From GCA-2718035 sp964435285 (GTDB lineage Bacteria; Bacteroidota; Bacteroidia; Flavobacteriales; TMED113): DNA of 64,000 bases. The stretch is from contig CAYSYA010000004.1 of NCBI GenBank assembly GCA_964435285.1, positions 62,001 through 126,000 of the forward strand, written 5' to 3'. Below the pieces are notes generated by a model. It searched no databases, had not been told where the DNA came from, and worked only from the letters and a program-made list of their open reading frames with translations. Below, piece after piece: positions 8,714-17,921 of the stretch; within the stretch, counting starts at the first letter, position 1, and each line of letters starts with the position of its first letter. A program made the translations under genes and the position numbers.

Positions 8714-8749
8714 GTTAATCAAATTTAATTAATTTAGTTAATCAAATTA
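8714..8749 (+). repeat. Direct repeat upstream of the DPP IV-like gene
   Basis: The 12-base string GTTAATCAAATT occurs at 8714-8725 and again at 8737-8748, starts 23 bases apart, in the 56-base divergent spacer between the GlcD-like and peptidase genes. Roughly two helical turns of spacing would suit a dimeric regulator, but AT-rich spacers produce such matches by chance. Confidence 0.35.
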
Positions 8750-8756
8750 ATACACT

Positions 8757-10913
8757 ATGAGAAGCTTTGTAAATTATATTATTATTTTTTTAATTCCTTT
8801 TTTTACTCTAACTCAAGAGCCAAAAAAATTAACGATAGAAGATATTTATTTTAGTAATACATTTAGCCAAGATTGGGTTTGGGGTCTAAACTCTATGAAA
8901 AATGGAAAAGAATACACTGTTATAGATTATATAAAAAATGATATTTCAATAGATAAATACAGTTATAAAAGCGGAAAAAAAATAAATTCTATTTTAAAAT
9001 CATCAGAAATAGATAGTTTGAAATTTGATGGTTACAAATTCAACTCAAATGAAGAAAAATTATTATTAAAGGTAAATACTGAATCTATTTATAGATACTC
9101 TAATAAAAGTTTTATTTACGCATTTGATATAAAAAGCAAAGAATTAATTAAGATCTCTGATGAAAAAATAAGCTTAGCAGATTTTTCTCCAAACGGAAAA
9201 ATGGTTAGTTACGTGTTTGATAATAATTTATATATCTATGAATTATCTTCAGGAAAAACAACTAAATGTACAACAGATGGAGTAAAAAATAAAATTATTA
9301 ACGGAGCAACAGATTGGGTCTATGAAGAAGAATTTGCAATAGTTAAGGGTTATGAGTGGTCACATGATAGCAAATTTTTAGCCTACTACAAATTTGACGA
9401 ATCAAATGTAAAAGAATTTTCAATGGATTTATTTAATCAAAATCTATACCCAACTCAAGAAAAATTTAAATATCCTAAAGCTGGGGAGGAAAACTCTAAA
9501 GTTTCCATTCATATATTAAATGTAAACACAAAAAAAAGCTTTCAAGTAAATGAAAATGATTTTGAATATACTCCTAGAATATATTGGACCAAGGATTCAA
9601 AAAATTTATGTGTTTTTAAATTAAACAGACACCAAAATCATCTCAAGTTACTTTTTACTAACCCTGAAAGTAAAAAAACAGTTTTAATTTATGAAGAAAA
9701 AGATAGTAGATATATTGATATTCATGATAACATAAAATTTTTAAATACTGGTTTTATTTGGTCCAGTGAAAAAGATGGTTTTAACCATCTATATAAATTT
9801 TCATATGATTCTAAAAAAATGTTTCAAATAACATCTGGTGAATATGAAATCACAAAATTTTATGGATACAATGAGTCTAAGAAAATTTTATATTATCAAT
9901 CTAACGAAAAATCACCTTTACAAAAACACATATATTCTATTAATATTGATGGAACAAATAAAAAACTTTTATCAAATGGAAAAGGAGTAAATAATGCAAA
10001 TTTCAGCACAACTTTTGATTACTTTATAAATACTAATTCTACCGCCAATCAACCTAACTATATAACTCTAAATAATAAAAAAGGGAAACTAATTAGAGTT
10101 ATAAAAAATTCTGAAAAATTAATTCAAACGTTATCAAACTATGAATTATCAAAAAAAGAATTCTTTTCATTTAAAACAGAATATAATATCAATTTAAATG
10201 GTTGGATGATAAAACCTCCTGATTTTGATTCAAATAAAAAATATCCTGTTTTAATGTATGTATATGGAGGTCCAGGAAATCAACAAGTATTAGACAACTG
10301 GGGTGGGAGAAATTATATGTGGTATCAATATTTAGCACAACAAGGAATAGTGATTGTCTGCGTTGACAATAGAGGAACTGGAGGAAGAGGTGCTGATTTT
10401 AAAAAATGTACATATAAAGAATTGGGGAAATTAGAAACTGAAGATCAAATTGCAGCAAACAAATATTTAGCCAGTTTAGACTATATTGATCAAAATAAAA
10501 TTGGTATATGGGGTTGGAGTTATGGTGGATATATGTCATCATTATGTTTATTAAAGGGAAATGAGATTTTTAATTTTGCTATAGCAGTCGCTCCTGTTAC
10601 AAATTGGAGATTTTACGATACTATTTATACAGAAAGATACATGAGAACTCCTCAAGAAAATCCAGACGGTTATGATCTAAATTCCCCTATTAATTATATT
10701 AAACAATTAAAAGGTAATTATTTACTTGTTCATGGATCTGCTGACGATAATGTACACTATCAAAATTCTATGGAAATGATATCTTCATTGGTAAAAGAGA
10801 ATAAGCAATTTGATCTTTTTATATACCCTGACAAAAACCACAGCATCTATGGTGGTACAACAAGATTGCATTTAATGACAAAGATTACTGATTTTATAAT
10901 TAAAAATCTTTAG
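8757..10913 (+). CDS. Dipeptidyl peptidase IV family serine peptidase (S9B)
   Basis: Exported peptidase that releases N-terminal dipeptides. A signal peptide (residues 1-20) is followed by the beta-propeller domain and a C-terminal alpha/beta hydrolase domain from about residue 500. The catalytic triad is visible: Ser588 in GWSYGGY, Asp663 in HGSADDNVH and His695 in KNHSIYGG. The paired Glu that binds the substrate N-terminus in DPP IV is present (DWVYEEEF, Glu190-Glu191), which supports true dipeptidyl peptidase activity. A POT-family peptide permease gene begins 35 bases downstream on the same strand, so dipeptide release and uptake may be coupled. Confidence 0.92.
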   Translation: MRSFVNYIIIFLIPFFTLTQEPKKLTIEDIYFSNTFSQDWVWGLNSMKNGKEYTVIDYIKNDISIDKYSYKSGKKINSILKSSEIDSLKFDGYKFNSNEEKLLLKVNTESIYRYSNKSFIYAFDIKSKELIKISDEKISLADFSPNGKMVSYVFDNNLYIYELSSGKTTKCTTDGVKNKIINGATDWVYEEEFAIVKGYEWSHDSKFLAYYKFDESNVKEFSMDLFNQNLYPTQEKFKYPKAGEENSKVSIHILNVNTKKSFQVNENDFEYTPRIYWTKDSKNLCVFKLNRHQNHLKLLFTNPESKKTVLIYEEKDSRYIDIHDNIKFLNTGFIWSSEKDGFNHLYKFSYDSKKMFQITSGEYEITKFYGYNESKKILYYQSNEKSPLQKHIYSINIDGTNKKLLSNGKGVNNANFSTTFDYFINTNSTANQPNYITLNNKKGKLIRVIKNSEKLIQTLSNYELSKKEFFSFKTEYNINLNGWMIKPPDFDSNKKYPVLMYVYGGPGNQQVLDNWGGRNYMWYQYLAQQGIVIVCVDNRGTGGRGADFKKCTYKELGKLETEDQIAANKYLASLDYIDQNKIGIWGWSYGGYMSSLCLLKGNEIFNFAIAVAPVTNWRFYDTIYTERYMRTPQENPDGYDLNSPINYIKQLKGNYLLVHGSADDNVHYQNSMEMISSLVKENKQFDLFIYPDKNHSIYGGTTRLHLMTKITDFIIKNL

Positions 10914-10948
10914 ATTTGAAATTCGAATACTAACAAAAACTGAAAAAT

Positions 10949-12550
10949 ATGGGACAACTTATTCTTTGGACAACTATTACTGTTGTAGCAGTACTGGTTG
11001 CAAAATGGTTTATAAATAAAGATGGACACCCTAAAGCACTTTTTTATTTGTTTTTTGCAGAAATGTGGGAGCGCTTTAGTTTTTACGGCATGAGGGCGTT
11101 ATTAGTGTTGTACATCATTAAAGATTACATGGAAAGTGTTGAAAATAATGAAGAAATTGCATATGGTATCTACGCTGCATATGGTGCCTTAGTCTACGCC
11201 ACACCTCTTCTTGGTGGATTCATTGCTGATAGATTTATAGGTTACAGAAAAGCTATTATGCTTGGAGGAGTACTTATGGCTATTGGTCACTTCTTTATGG
11301 CATTTCCAACTGATATATTCTTTTATGGTGCCTTAGGTTTACTTATTGCAGGTAACGGTTTTTTCAAACCTAATATTTCTTCACTTGTTGGAGCTTTATA
11401 TAAAGAAGGAGATATTAAACGAGATTCTGGATTTACAATTTTTTATATGGGAATTAATCTTGGCGCTGCTGCTGCTCCATTTATTTGTGGTTATATAGGA
11501 GAAATGTGGGGTTGGCACTATGGATTTAGTCTTGCTGGTTTAGGAATGTTAGCTGGTGTTATTGTATTTTGGGATGGTTTAAGAAAAGGCGTTTTTGGTG
11601 ATAAGGGACTTCAACCAGCTGAATATGTTGAAAAAAAGTTTTTCAATTTCAATATTGAAAAGTTAGTTTGGATTTTTGGGTTCTTAATTGTTCCTATTTT
11701 TGCATACTTAATTGTTTTAGAGGCTGGAGGAAATTCATTTTTAGGAATGATTATTAATATTTTACTTGCTGTATCTATTGGTTATGCACTTTACTTAATT
11801 TTTGATTTCTACAAGAATGGTCAAGGAGAGGCAGGAAACAAAATTGGTGCAATATTAATATTAGCTGTACTATGTGCTATATTTTGGGCATGCTTTGAAC
11901 AAGCAGGTAGTTCTTTAACTGTTTGGGCTGATAAGTGTGTTAATCTCACCCTTCTAACTGCTACACAAACAAATGGAATTAACCCTGCTATAATTATTTT
12001 AGCGGCTTTTCCATTTGCATTATTATGGCAAAAACTAGATTTATGGGGCAGAAATCCAAATACACCAAAGAAATTTGCTTTAGGCTTAGCATTCTTAGGT
12101 CTAGGATTTTTAGCTTTTGCATACAGTATACACTTTATTAATGATGCTGGAAAACTACCATTTGGAACTCTAATTATTGGTTGGTTATTAATTACAACTG
12201 GTGAACTTTGTTTATCCCCAATAGGACTAGCAAAAGTTACTCAGTTGAGTCCAAAAAAATCAGTTGCTTTTTTTATGGGTCTATGGTTTTTATCATCTAC
12301 AGTAGCTCACTATATTGCTGGCGCACTTGCAAAGTTAACTACAAGTGGTGAAACAACAGGTTCTGATGGTATTTTGGGAAAATTAAATAACATGTTTTTT
12401 TCTGGAGTAGATCCTGAAGGAGTTGGAGTAGCTGAAGCTATGGTTTACAATGATTTATTTGCAAAAATTGGATTTGTTACAATAGGAATTGCAATAATTA
12501 CGTTATTAATTTCTCCGATAATTAAAAAATTAATGGGTAATGTTCACTAA
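10949..12550 (+). CDS. Proton-dependent oligopeptide transporter (POT/PTR2 family)
   Basis: Inner-membrane MFS symporter for di- and tripeptides. The ExxER proton-coupling motif is present (EMWER, residues 38-42) inside the PTR2 signature AEMWERFSFYGMRALLVLY, and the second signature FYMGINLGAAAAPF follows. About twelve to fourteen hydrophobic segments cover the 533 residues. It follows the DPP IV-like gene by 35 bases and overlaps the next thioredoxin gene by 11 bases. Confidence 0.93.
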   Translation: MGQLILWTTITVVAVLVAKWFINKDGHPKALFYLFFAEMWERFSFYGMRALLVLYIIKDYMESVENNEEIAYGIYAAYGALVYATPLLGGFIADRFIGYRKAIMLGGVLMAIGHFFMAFPTDIFFYGALGLLIAGNGFFKPNISSLVGALYKEGDIKRDSGFTIFYMGINLGAAAAPFICGYIGEMWGWHYGFSLAGLGMLAGVIVFWDGLRKGVFGDKGLQPAEYVEKKFFNFNIEKLVWIFGFLIVPIFAYLIVLEAGGNSFLGMIINILLAVSIGYALYLIFDFYKNGQGEAGNKIGAILILAVLCAIFWACFEQAGSSLTVWADKCVNLTLLTATQTNGINPAIIILAAFPFALLWQKLDLWGRNPNTPKKFALGLAFLGLGFLAFAYSIHFINDAGKLPFGTLIIGWLLITTGELCLSPIGLAKVTQLSPKKSVAFFMGLWFLSSTVAHYIAGALAKLTTSGETTGSDGILGKLNNMFFSGVDPEGVGVAEAMVYNDLFAKIGFVTIGIAIITLLISPIIKKLMGNVH

Positions 12551-13037
12551 TAACTTATATAAATTATTAATACTTACTGTATTTATTTGTTTTAATTCTT
12601 ATTCACAAAAGGAAGGTTGGTTGACGGGTTTTCCAGAAGTTTTTGAAAAGTCTATAAAAGAAAAAAAACCTATTATGGCCAATTTTACTGGTAGTGATTG
12701 GTGCGGTTGGTGTATTAGATTAGATAAAGCTGTTTTTCAAACTGATGAGTTTAAAAAATGGGCAAAAGATAATGTGATTCTCTTAGAACTAGATTTTCCT
12801 AGAAGAAAAAAACTTGACCCGACCCTGGAAGCAACAAACAATGAATTACAAAATATATTTCAAGTTAGAGGATTTCCAACTGTATGGCTTTTTAGTGTAA
12901 CAAAAACCGAAGAAGGTAAATTTTCAATTAACGCAAATTTATCTAATCCATTTCAAAAAATGGGATATATGGGAAGCGCAAAAGACTTTATTTCTAAAGC
13001 AGAATATATATTAGAAAAAATGAACGAAGTATATTAG
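12540..13037 (+). CDS. Exported thioredoxin-fold protein with WCGWC active site
   Basis: A signal peptide (residues 1-22) precedes a thioredoxin-like domain with Cys55 and Cys58 in SDWCGWC and an intact cis-proline loop (VRGFPTVWLF). The arrangement resembles the DUF255/thioredoxin_7 group of exported disulfide enzymes. The 165-residue gene overlaps the POT permease by 11 bases and ends just before a strong terminator. A role in keeping exported proteins reduced or isomerised is inference. Confidence 0.83.
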   Translation: MFTNNLYKLLILTVFICFNSYSQKEGWLTGFPEVFEKSIKEKKPIMANFTGSDWCGWCIRLDKAVFQTDEFKKWAKDNVILLELDFPRRKKLDPTLEATNNELQNIFQVRGFPTVWLFSVTKTEEGKFSINANLSNPFQKMGYMGSAKDFISKAEYILEKMNEVY

Positions 13038-13056
13038 TAAGTAATTAATGTCAAAT

Positions 13057-13083
13057 AAAAAAGGAGCCACAGGCTCCTTTTTT
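13057..13083. terminator. Bidirectional rho-independent terminator
   Basis: Hairpin AAAGGAGCC / GGCTCCTTT with a 3-base loop, an A run on the left and a T run on the right. It can end the DPP IV/POT/thioredoxin unit on the plus strand and tRNA-His on the minus strand. Confidence 0.9.
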
Positions 13084-13089
13084 ATTCAG

Positions 13090-13164
13090 GGTGGCTAATG
13101 GGATTCGAACCCACGGCCCTCGGCACCACAAACCGATGCTCTAACCAGCTGAGCTATAGCCACC
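13090..13164 (-). tRNA. tRNA-His (GTG)
   Basis: Full cloverleaf on the minus strand: acceptor GTGGCTA pairs TAGCCAC, with an extra G at position -1 opposite C73, the hallmark of tRNA-His. The anticodon loop TTGTGGT gives anticodon GTG. D arm AGCTCAGCTGG and T arm GTTCGAATC are normal. No encoded CCA. Confidence 0.97.
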
Positions 13165-13178
13165 ATAATTCTGAATTG

Positions 13179-13186
13179 CAAATATA
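13179..13186 (-). promoter_or_regulatory. -7 element of the tRNA-His promoter
   Basis: TATATTTG on the minus strand is an exact match to the Bacteroidota -7 consensus TAnnTTTG, placed 15 bases before the tRNA 5' end. No exact TTG -33 element is seen at the usual distance. Confidence 0.55.
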
Positions 13187-13229
13187 ATAGAAAATGTTAT
13201 TGTAACTTAACATGTTTTAAAAAAACAAA

Positions 13230-14483
13230 ATGAATAGAGTAAAAAATAAAATACTAGATTCTGAATTCAAAAAAAATATAGTTAAACTAACTACAGGTTT
13301 ATCAATTTCCCAATTAATACCAATCTTCATAACTCCCATATTAACACAATTTTTTTCACCAGAACAATTTGGTGTATATGGCCTATTTGTTAGTATTTAT
13401 ACTATTCTTGGTGTTATTTCATCAGGAAAATATGACATGGCTATCATGTTGCCCAAAAACAAAAAAGATTCTATAAATATATTGGTAATATGTCTTGTAT
13501 TTTCTTTGGTTTTTTCATTATTGATATTTATTATACTTTTTTCTTTAAAAAATTTATTATTTGAAATAACTCAGTTAGATTTATTTGGTAGATATTTTTG
13601 GATTATACCTTTTTCTATTCTATTATTCTCAATTAATCAATCATCACTAGTTTGGTTCAACAGAAACAAAAAGTATAATATTATAAATGAGCACAACTTA
13701 TTGAAATCGTCGTCAAACTCTTTTTCATCATTTATTTTGGGTATTAAAAATATTTCCTTTGGTCTTGTAATTGGAAACGTAATTTCATTGTTAATGACAT
13801 CACTATTCAATATTTTAGATTTACTCAAAGAAAGAAACTTTTTATTTATAAGTATAAAAGGAATAAAAAAGAATTTTTATTTGTATATAAATTTTTTAAA
13901 ATACTCAACTATTTCTAATTTATTCAATTCTTTATCTGGCTTGGGAATGACTTCAATTATTGTATTTTTTTATGGAGCTAAAACCGCAGGCCTATATTTC
14001 TTAGCTGAAAAGCTAATAGCAATTCCATTGTCTTTTATAACAAACTCTATTTCTCAAGTATATTTTCAAAAAGCAAGTATTCTATTTCACTCGGATAAAA
14101 GTGAACTATTAAAACTTTCTAAAATCATTCAAAAGAAAATATTTTTAATTTTATTTCCTTTTTTATTTTTAATGAGTTTCTTTGGAAAAGAAATTTTTTT
14201 ATTGTTTGGTCAAGACTGGGAAGGAGCTGGCGAAATACTAAAGTACTTTAGTGTATATATTTTATTTAAAAATATATACTCACCAATAAGTACCATAGGA
14301 GACATCTTAGGAAAACAAAAACTATTACTTTTTTTTAACATTAGCCTTTTTAGTTTTCAGTTAGCATCTTTCTTTTTTTTAAAACAAAATAATGACATTA
14401 AAATTGCTTTATTAACAGCATCTTGCTTTGGAGCAATTCATTATATTTTTTTAAGTTTATACATGATAAAATCAATTAAATAA
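13230..14483 (+). CDS. Polysaccharide flippase (Wzx/MATE-like)
   Basis: Integral membrane protein of 417 residues with about twelve hydrophobic segments and the N-terminal pattern LTTGLSISQLIPIFITPILT followed by FSPEQFGVYGLF, typical of polysaccharide biosynthesis flippases that turn lipid-linked sugars to the periplasmic face. The next gene, an acyltransferase, begins right after its stop. No glycosyltransferases are nearby, so the pair is separated from any main polysaccharide cluster. Confidence 0.85.
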   Translation: MNRVKNKILDSEFKKNIVKLTTGLSISQLIPIFITPILTQFFSPEQFGVYGLFVSIYTILGVISSGKYDMAIMLPKNKKDSINILVICLVFSLVFSLLIFIILFSLKNLLFEITQLDLFGRYFWIIPFSILLFSINQSSLVWFNRNKKYNIINEHNLLKSSSNSFSSFILGIKNISFGLVIGNVISLLMTSLFNILDLLKERNFLFISIKGIKKNFYLYINFLKYSTISNLFNSLSGLGMTSIIVFFYGAKTAGLYFLAEKLIAIPLSFITNSISQVYFQKASILFHSDKSELLKLSKIIQKKIFLILFPFLFLMSFFGKEIFLLFGQDWEGAGEILKYFSVYILFKNIYSPISTIGDILGKQKLLLFFNISLFSFQLASFFFLKQNNDIKIALLTASCFGAIHYIFLSLYMIKSIK

Positions 14484-15077
14484 ATGAAAAAAATATTTAA
14501 AAAATTTTTGATAATCTTTGATGATAAAATATTTAGGATAATTGTCAAGTTATTTTATCCAAAATATAAAAGACCGAGAAATGGGTATGTATATAATTTC
14601 CAAATAATTCATAGGTATCTATTTATGCAAAAAATTATTGGCTTCAATAGATCCGTTCCATGGCCTGTTGACTTTAGAAGTAAAATATTAGGCCACGAAT
14701 ATATTAAAAAAGGTATAATGTGTGACCCTGGTGATAATATTGGAATTTATATTAACGCATACGGTGGTCTTATAATTGGTGATAATGTAAATATTGGTCA
14801 AAACACTGTAATTACAACTACTAACCATGATATTTATGACCACAGAAAATTATCAAAAAATAAAATGGGGGTAATTATTGGAAGTAATGTCTGGATAGGT
14901 GCTAATTGTTCTATTGTTGCAGGAGTTAAAATTGGTAACAATGTAACAATAGGTGCTGGTTGCACTATTAGAAAAAATATTCCTTCAAATACAATTGTAA
15001 TTCATAAAGAATTGCAACTTAAATTAATTAAAAAAAGAAAATATAATTGGGACTATAAAAAAGAAGTTTTAAACTAA
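14484..15077 (+). CDS. Left-handed beta-helix (hexapeptide) acyltransferase
   Basis: Probable O-acetyltransferase acting on a surface sugar. From about residue 80 the protein shows hexapeptide turns (IGIYINAYGGLIIGDNVNIG, VIIGSNVWIGANCSIV, VKIGNNVTIGAGCTI) and the catalytic-type His in TTTNHDIYDH, as in the WbbJ/maltose acetyltransferase group. It has 197 residues, with a basic N-terminal 60. Directly adjacent to the flippase gene, implying a shared polysaccharide role. Confidence 0.85.
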   Translation: MKKIFKKFLIIFDDKIFRIIVKLFYPKYKRPRNGYVYNFQIIHRYLFMQKIIGFNRSVPWPVDFRSKILGHEYIKKGIMCDPGDNIGIYINAYGGLIIGDNVNIGQNTVITTTNHDIYDHRKLSKNKMGVIIGSNVWIGANCSIVAGVKIGNNVTIGAGCTIRKNIPSNTIVIHKELQLKLIKKRKYNWDYKKEVLN

Positions 15078-15131
15078 ATTAAATTATTAGTACTTTTACA
15101 TAACGAAAAATAACCATTTAATCCATTTACT

Positions 15132-17051
15132 ATGAAAAAAACACTACTTTACTTTAACACATTTTTAATTTTCTCTATTACTTTCTCTCAAGTAAATATT
15201 AAAGATGTACAAGCTCTAAGTAATATAAATAATACTACTATTTATGATATAAATAACTCCTTGTCTATGGGGGGTGATAGTGTTATTGTTCTTTGGGAAG
15301 AAGATTTTGCAAATCAAATACCTGAAAATACTTCTGTCGAAAACATTGGGGGGTATGGAGACTGGATTTGGTCCACTGAGTCCACTCAAGGGCAATGGGG
15401 AACAAATGCAGGTCTAATAGAATCTCCAACTGTTGATAACGGCTTTATGATTTTAGATGCTGACTGGTTTAATACTTATCCTAACAACGGAGTTGAAGAT
15501 GGTGCTGTTGGTGAAAACGCAGTAAATGCAAGTATGACAATTGGCCCAATTGATCTATCTAGTTCTGAAACAAATGCTTTAGTATTACAATTTTATTCAT
15601 ACTATAGAATTTGTTGCTTTGCTGCTGGAAACGGAGCAAATGATTTAAATGTTTACATAAGTACTGATGAAGGATTAACTTGGAATGACTTAAATTATAT
15701 CGAAGGTGATATTTATGAAACTAATGTTGGAAAACAAACCTTAAGTCAAATACCGTTAGGTGGTTTTTCTCCAAATGTTGAAAGTGTTCATTTTAAATTT
15801 GAGTGGATTGGTACCCACTATTTTTGGATGATTGATGATATTTCAGTTATTCAACAACCAGCTTATGATTTAAAAATGTTATCATCATGGTTAACTATGG
15901 AAAATCCAGCCGGAATAGAATACTATTCAATTCCTGAAAGTCAAATGCCAAATGAGATGTTGTTTGGAGCTGAAGTATATAACTATGGATATAACGATGA
16001 ATTTAATGTAAAACTTGAAGGTATAATTGATGGTACAAATTTAATGACAGATATAACTTATGATACTATCCAAAGTGACTCAACTAGATTTGTTGAAACT
16101 GGTTTTTTTGACATTAGCTCTTTGACTACAGGGGATTATACATTTACGAATACTATTGAATCTAATGGAGATGATGTTCTAATTTCTGACAATTCAAAAA
16201 CTAGACAATTTGTTATTTCAGAAAATGAATATAGAATCGATGGTCTTTACGAAACATATGACTATATGGGAACAGGTTGGCCTGGAGGTGATGCACAATC
16301 TGATGGAATGAGATTTGCAAATTATTTTGATATTAAAGAATCTGCAACATTAACGTCAGCAAGAATAGGATTATTTACTAACGCTTTTTCAACTTCATTA
16401 GGAGACTTTCAAACCACATCAGGGGGTGAAGTTATTTTCTATTTGTGTGATACTACAGGTCTTTTGGATCCCGCTGTAACAACATTAGATATGGATTTTG
16501 GTGGAGTGATTTGGGAAAGTGATTTCATCATGGTAGAAGAGTGGATGGTTGACGAAGGTTTTGTAAGCGTTGAAATTCCTGAAATTCCCTTAGAACCAAA
16601 TGCATATTTACTAGTTGTAGAATTATACAGCAATGGACTTGAAAGTGATATTATTCTTCTTGACGACACTACTGTACCTCAACCTTGGTTCGCATCAATG
16701 TATTGGAGTACTGAAGATGCGACTTGGTATTCCAATGGTAATGCTATGGCAATTCACATGGGTATTAATGGACTTAACTATGCAAATACTAAAGAAGAAA
16801 GCTTGTTATCTGGAGTTGAAATTTTTCCTAATCCAACTAATTCATTAATTAATATTTCTAGCAAAGAATTACTTAAAGGAAAAACAACAATTTCAATTTA
16901 TAATATTATTGGAGAGACTGTTAAAACTTTGACCCTAAATAATTTAGGGGGATCAGAAACTATCAATATAGATGATTTTCCATCCGGAAATTATATTATA
17001 AAAGTTTCAAATGAAGAAAGAACAATTCATGAAAAAATTGTTAAAGAGTAG
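15132..17051 (+). CDS. Secreted protein with T9SS type A C-terminal sorting domain
   Basis: Signal peptide at residues 1-20 (ending ITFSQ). Residues about 50-240 resemble a MAM/choice-of-anchor J jelly roll (EEDFANQIP, LQFYSYYRIC, VYISTDEGLTWNDL, FKFEWIGTHYFWMIDDISV). The middle is a beta-rich region without a recognised enzyme motif. The last 75 residues are a T9SS sorting domain: VEIFPNPTNSLINIS, TISIYNIIGETVKTL, FPSGNYIIKVSN and terminal EKIVKE. It is expected to cross the outer membrane through T9SS and be processed by PorU. Binding target unknown. A strong terminator follows. Confidence 0.85.
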   Translation: MKKTLLYFNTFLIFSITFSQVNIKDVQALSNINNTTIYDINNSLSMGGDSVIVLWEEDFANQIPENTSVENIGGYGDWIWSTESTQGQWGTNAGLIESPTVDNGFMILDADWFNTYPNNGVEDGAVGENAVNASMTIGPIDLSSSETNALVLQFYSYYRICCFAAGNGANDLNVYISTDEGLTWNDLNYIEGDIYETNVGKQTLSQIPLGGFSPNVESVHFKFEWIGTHYFWMIDDISVIQQPAYDLKMLSSWLTMENPAGIEYYSIPESQMPNEMLFGAEVYNYGYNDEFNVKLEGIIDGTNLMTDITYDTIQSDSTRFVETGFFDISSLTTGDYTFTNTIESNGDDVLISDNSKTRQFVISENEYRIDGLYETYDYMGTGWPGGDAQSDGMRFANYFDIKESATLTSARIGLFTNAFSTSLGDFQTTSGGEVIFYLCDTTGLLDPAVTTLDMDFGGVIWESDFIMVEEWMVDEGFVSVEIPEIPLEPNAYLLVVELYSNGLESDIILLDDTTVPQPWFASMYWSTEDATWYSNGNAMAIHMGINGLNYANTKEESLLSGVEIFPNPTNSLINISSKELLKGKTTISIYNIIGETVKTLTLNNLGGSETINIDDFPSGNYIIKVSNEERTIHEKIVKE

Positions 17052-17071
17052 ATGGTCATATTAATTTAAAT

Positions 17072-17101
17072 AAAAAACCCTCCAAATGGAGGGTTTTTTT
17101 T
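17072..17101. terminator. Bidirectional rho-independent terminator
   Basis: Perfect 12-base stem AAAAAACCCTCC / GGAGGGTTTTTT around AAAT, between the convergent T9SS cargo gene and the 70-residue minus-strand gene. Confidence 0.92.
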
Positions 17102-17312
17102 ATTCTTCAAAATAATCTTCAGGATTTCGAATTAAAAAATCAATTTCTTCGTCAATAACCCTAGATAAAAAAGTTCTAATTGAATGAATTTTTTTTTCAT
17201 CTGTGTTTTCTATAGAAACCAAATAATCTAAAGCTTTGTTAATTGTTTTTTCATGATCTGCAAGAATTTCTTTCTCTCTAGATACTCTAATTCGATTTAA
17301 AATGTCATCCAT
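17100..17312 (-). CDS. Small conserved-looking acidic protein, unknown function
   Basis: 70 residues, soluble, predicted mostly helical (DDILNRIRVSREKEILADHE, then EKKIHSIRTFLSRVIDEEID). The ATG at 17312 is preferred over the in-frame TTG one codon upstream. It has its own terminator and lies 52 bases downstream of the DUF4442-like gene on the same strand. I do not recognise the family. Confidence 0.6.
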   Translation of the reverse strand: MDDILNRIRVSREKEILADHEKTINKALDYLVSIENTDEKKIHSIRTFLSRVIDEEIDFLIRNPEDYFEE

Positions 17313-17364
17313 CAATAATAAAATTTGGGTTTAAATAAATATATAAAAAATATTGTAAGAAGAT

Positions 17365-17856
17365 TTATTTTTTTGCTTTAAAAGACCAAGTAATACTAAA
17401 TTCCGCAACACAAACTCCGTTCAAATCAAATCCTTTAGAATTAGTAGTTATAACTTCACCCCTATTGCTATTAATGGCATTATCAATTACGTTTGATATT
17501 TCATTACCATTTTCACATATAAACTTAACTTTAGTAGTTGCTTTCTTATAGAACTTAGATTGCATTTCAATAACTAACATTGAAATTTTTTTATCTTTTT
17601 TATAAACATGCATTAATGCAAGTATGCCAGTAGATAATTCAGCGGCCATAGAAAGTACAGCAAAATAAATTGAATTAAATGGGTTTTTATTTAAAAAATT
17701 ATAAGGAGCCGTAACAATTGCTTTTTGAGTATCTATTTCTTTAATCTTTAAACCAGCAAAATATGCTAAGGGTAGCTTTGAAATTAGAAAGAAAGAAAAT
17801 TTCCAACTTTTAATTTTATTTATAAAAACTTTAATTCTTTTAGATTCAACATCCAT
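17365..17856 (-). CDS. DUF4442-type hotdog-fold protein (thioesterase-like)
   Basis: 163 residues with the hotdog pattern LPLAYFAGLKIKEIDTQKAI, NPFNSIYFAVLSMAAELSTG and a C-terminal strand VAEFSITWSFK. DUF4442 proteins are related to acyl-CoA thioesterases such as PaaI, but their substrates are mostly unknown. It is divergent from the 2-oxoacid dehydrogenase gene across 65 bases, so a link to acyl-CoA metabolism is possible but unproven. Confidence 0.75.
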   Translation of the reverse strand: MDVESKRIKVFINKIKSWKFSFFLISKLPLAYFAGLKIKEIDTQKAIVTAPYNFLNKNPFNSIYFAVLSMAAELSTGILALMHVYKKDKKISMLVIEMQSKFYKKATTKVKFICENGNEISNVIDNAINSNRGEVITTNSKGFDLNGVCVAEFSITWSFKAKK

Positions 17857-17921
17857 TTCTACTTAACTTTAATTAGTCCTCATTTTTCACTAATTTAGCA
17901 AAAAAAATATAACATCATTTT

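Noticed and set aside
13090..15077. tRNA-His next to flippase and acyltransferase genes as a genomic island boundary
   Set aside because: The flippase side is the 5' end of the tRNA, whereas integration uses the 3' end. No integrase or direct repeat is visible.
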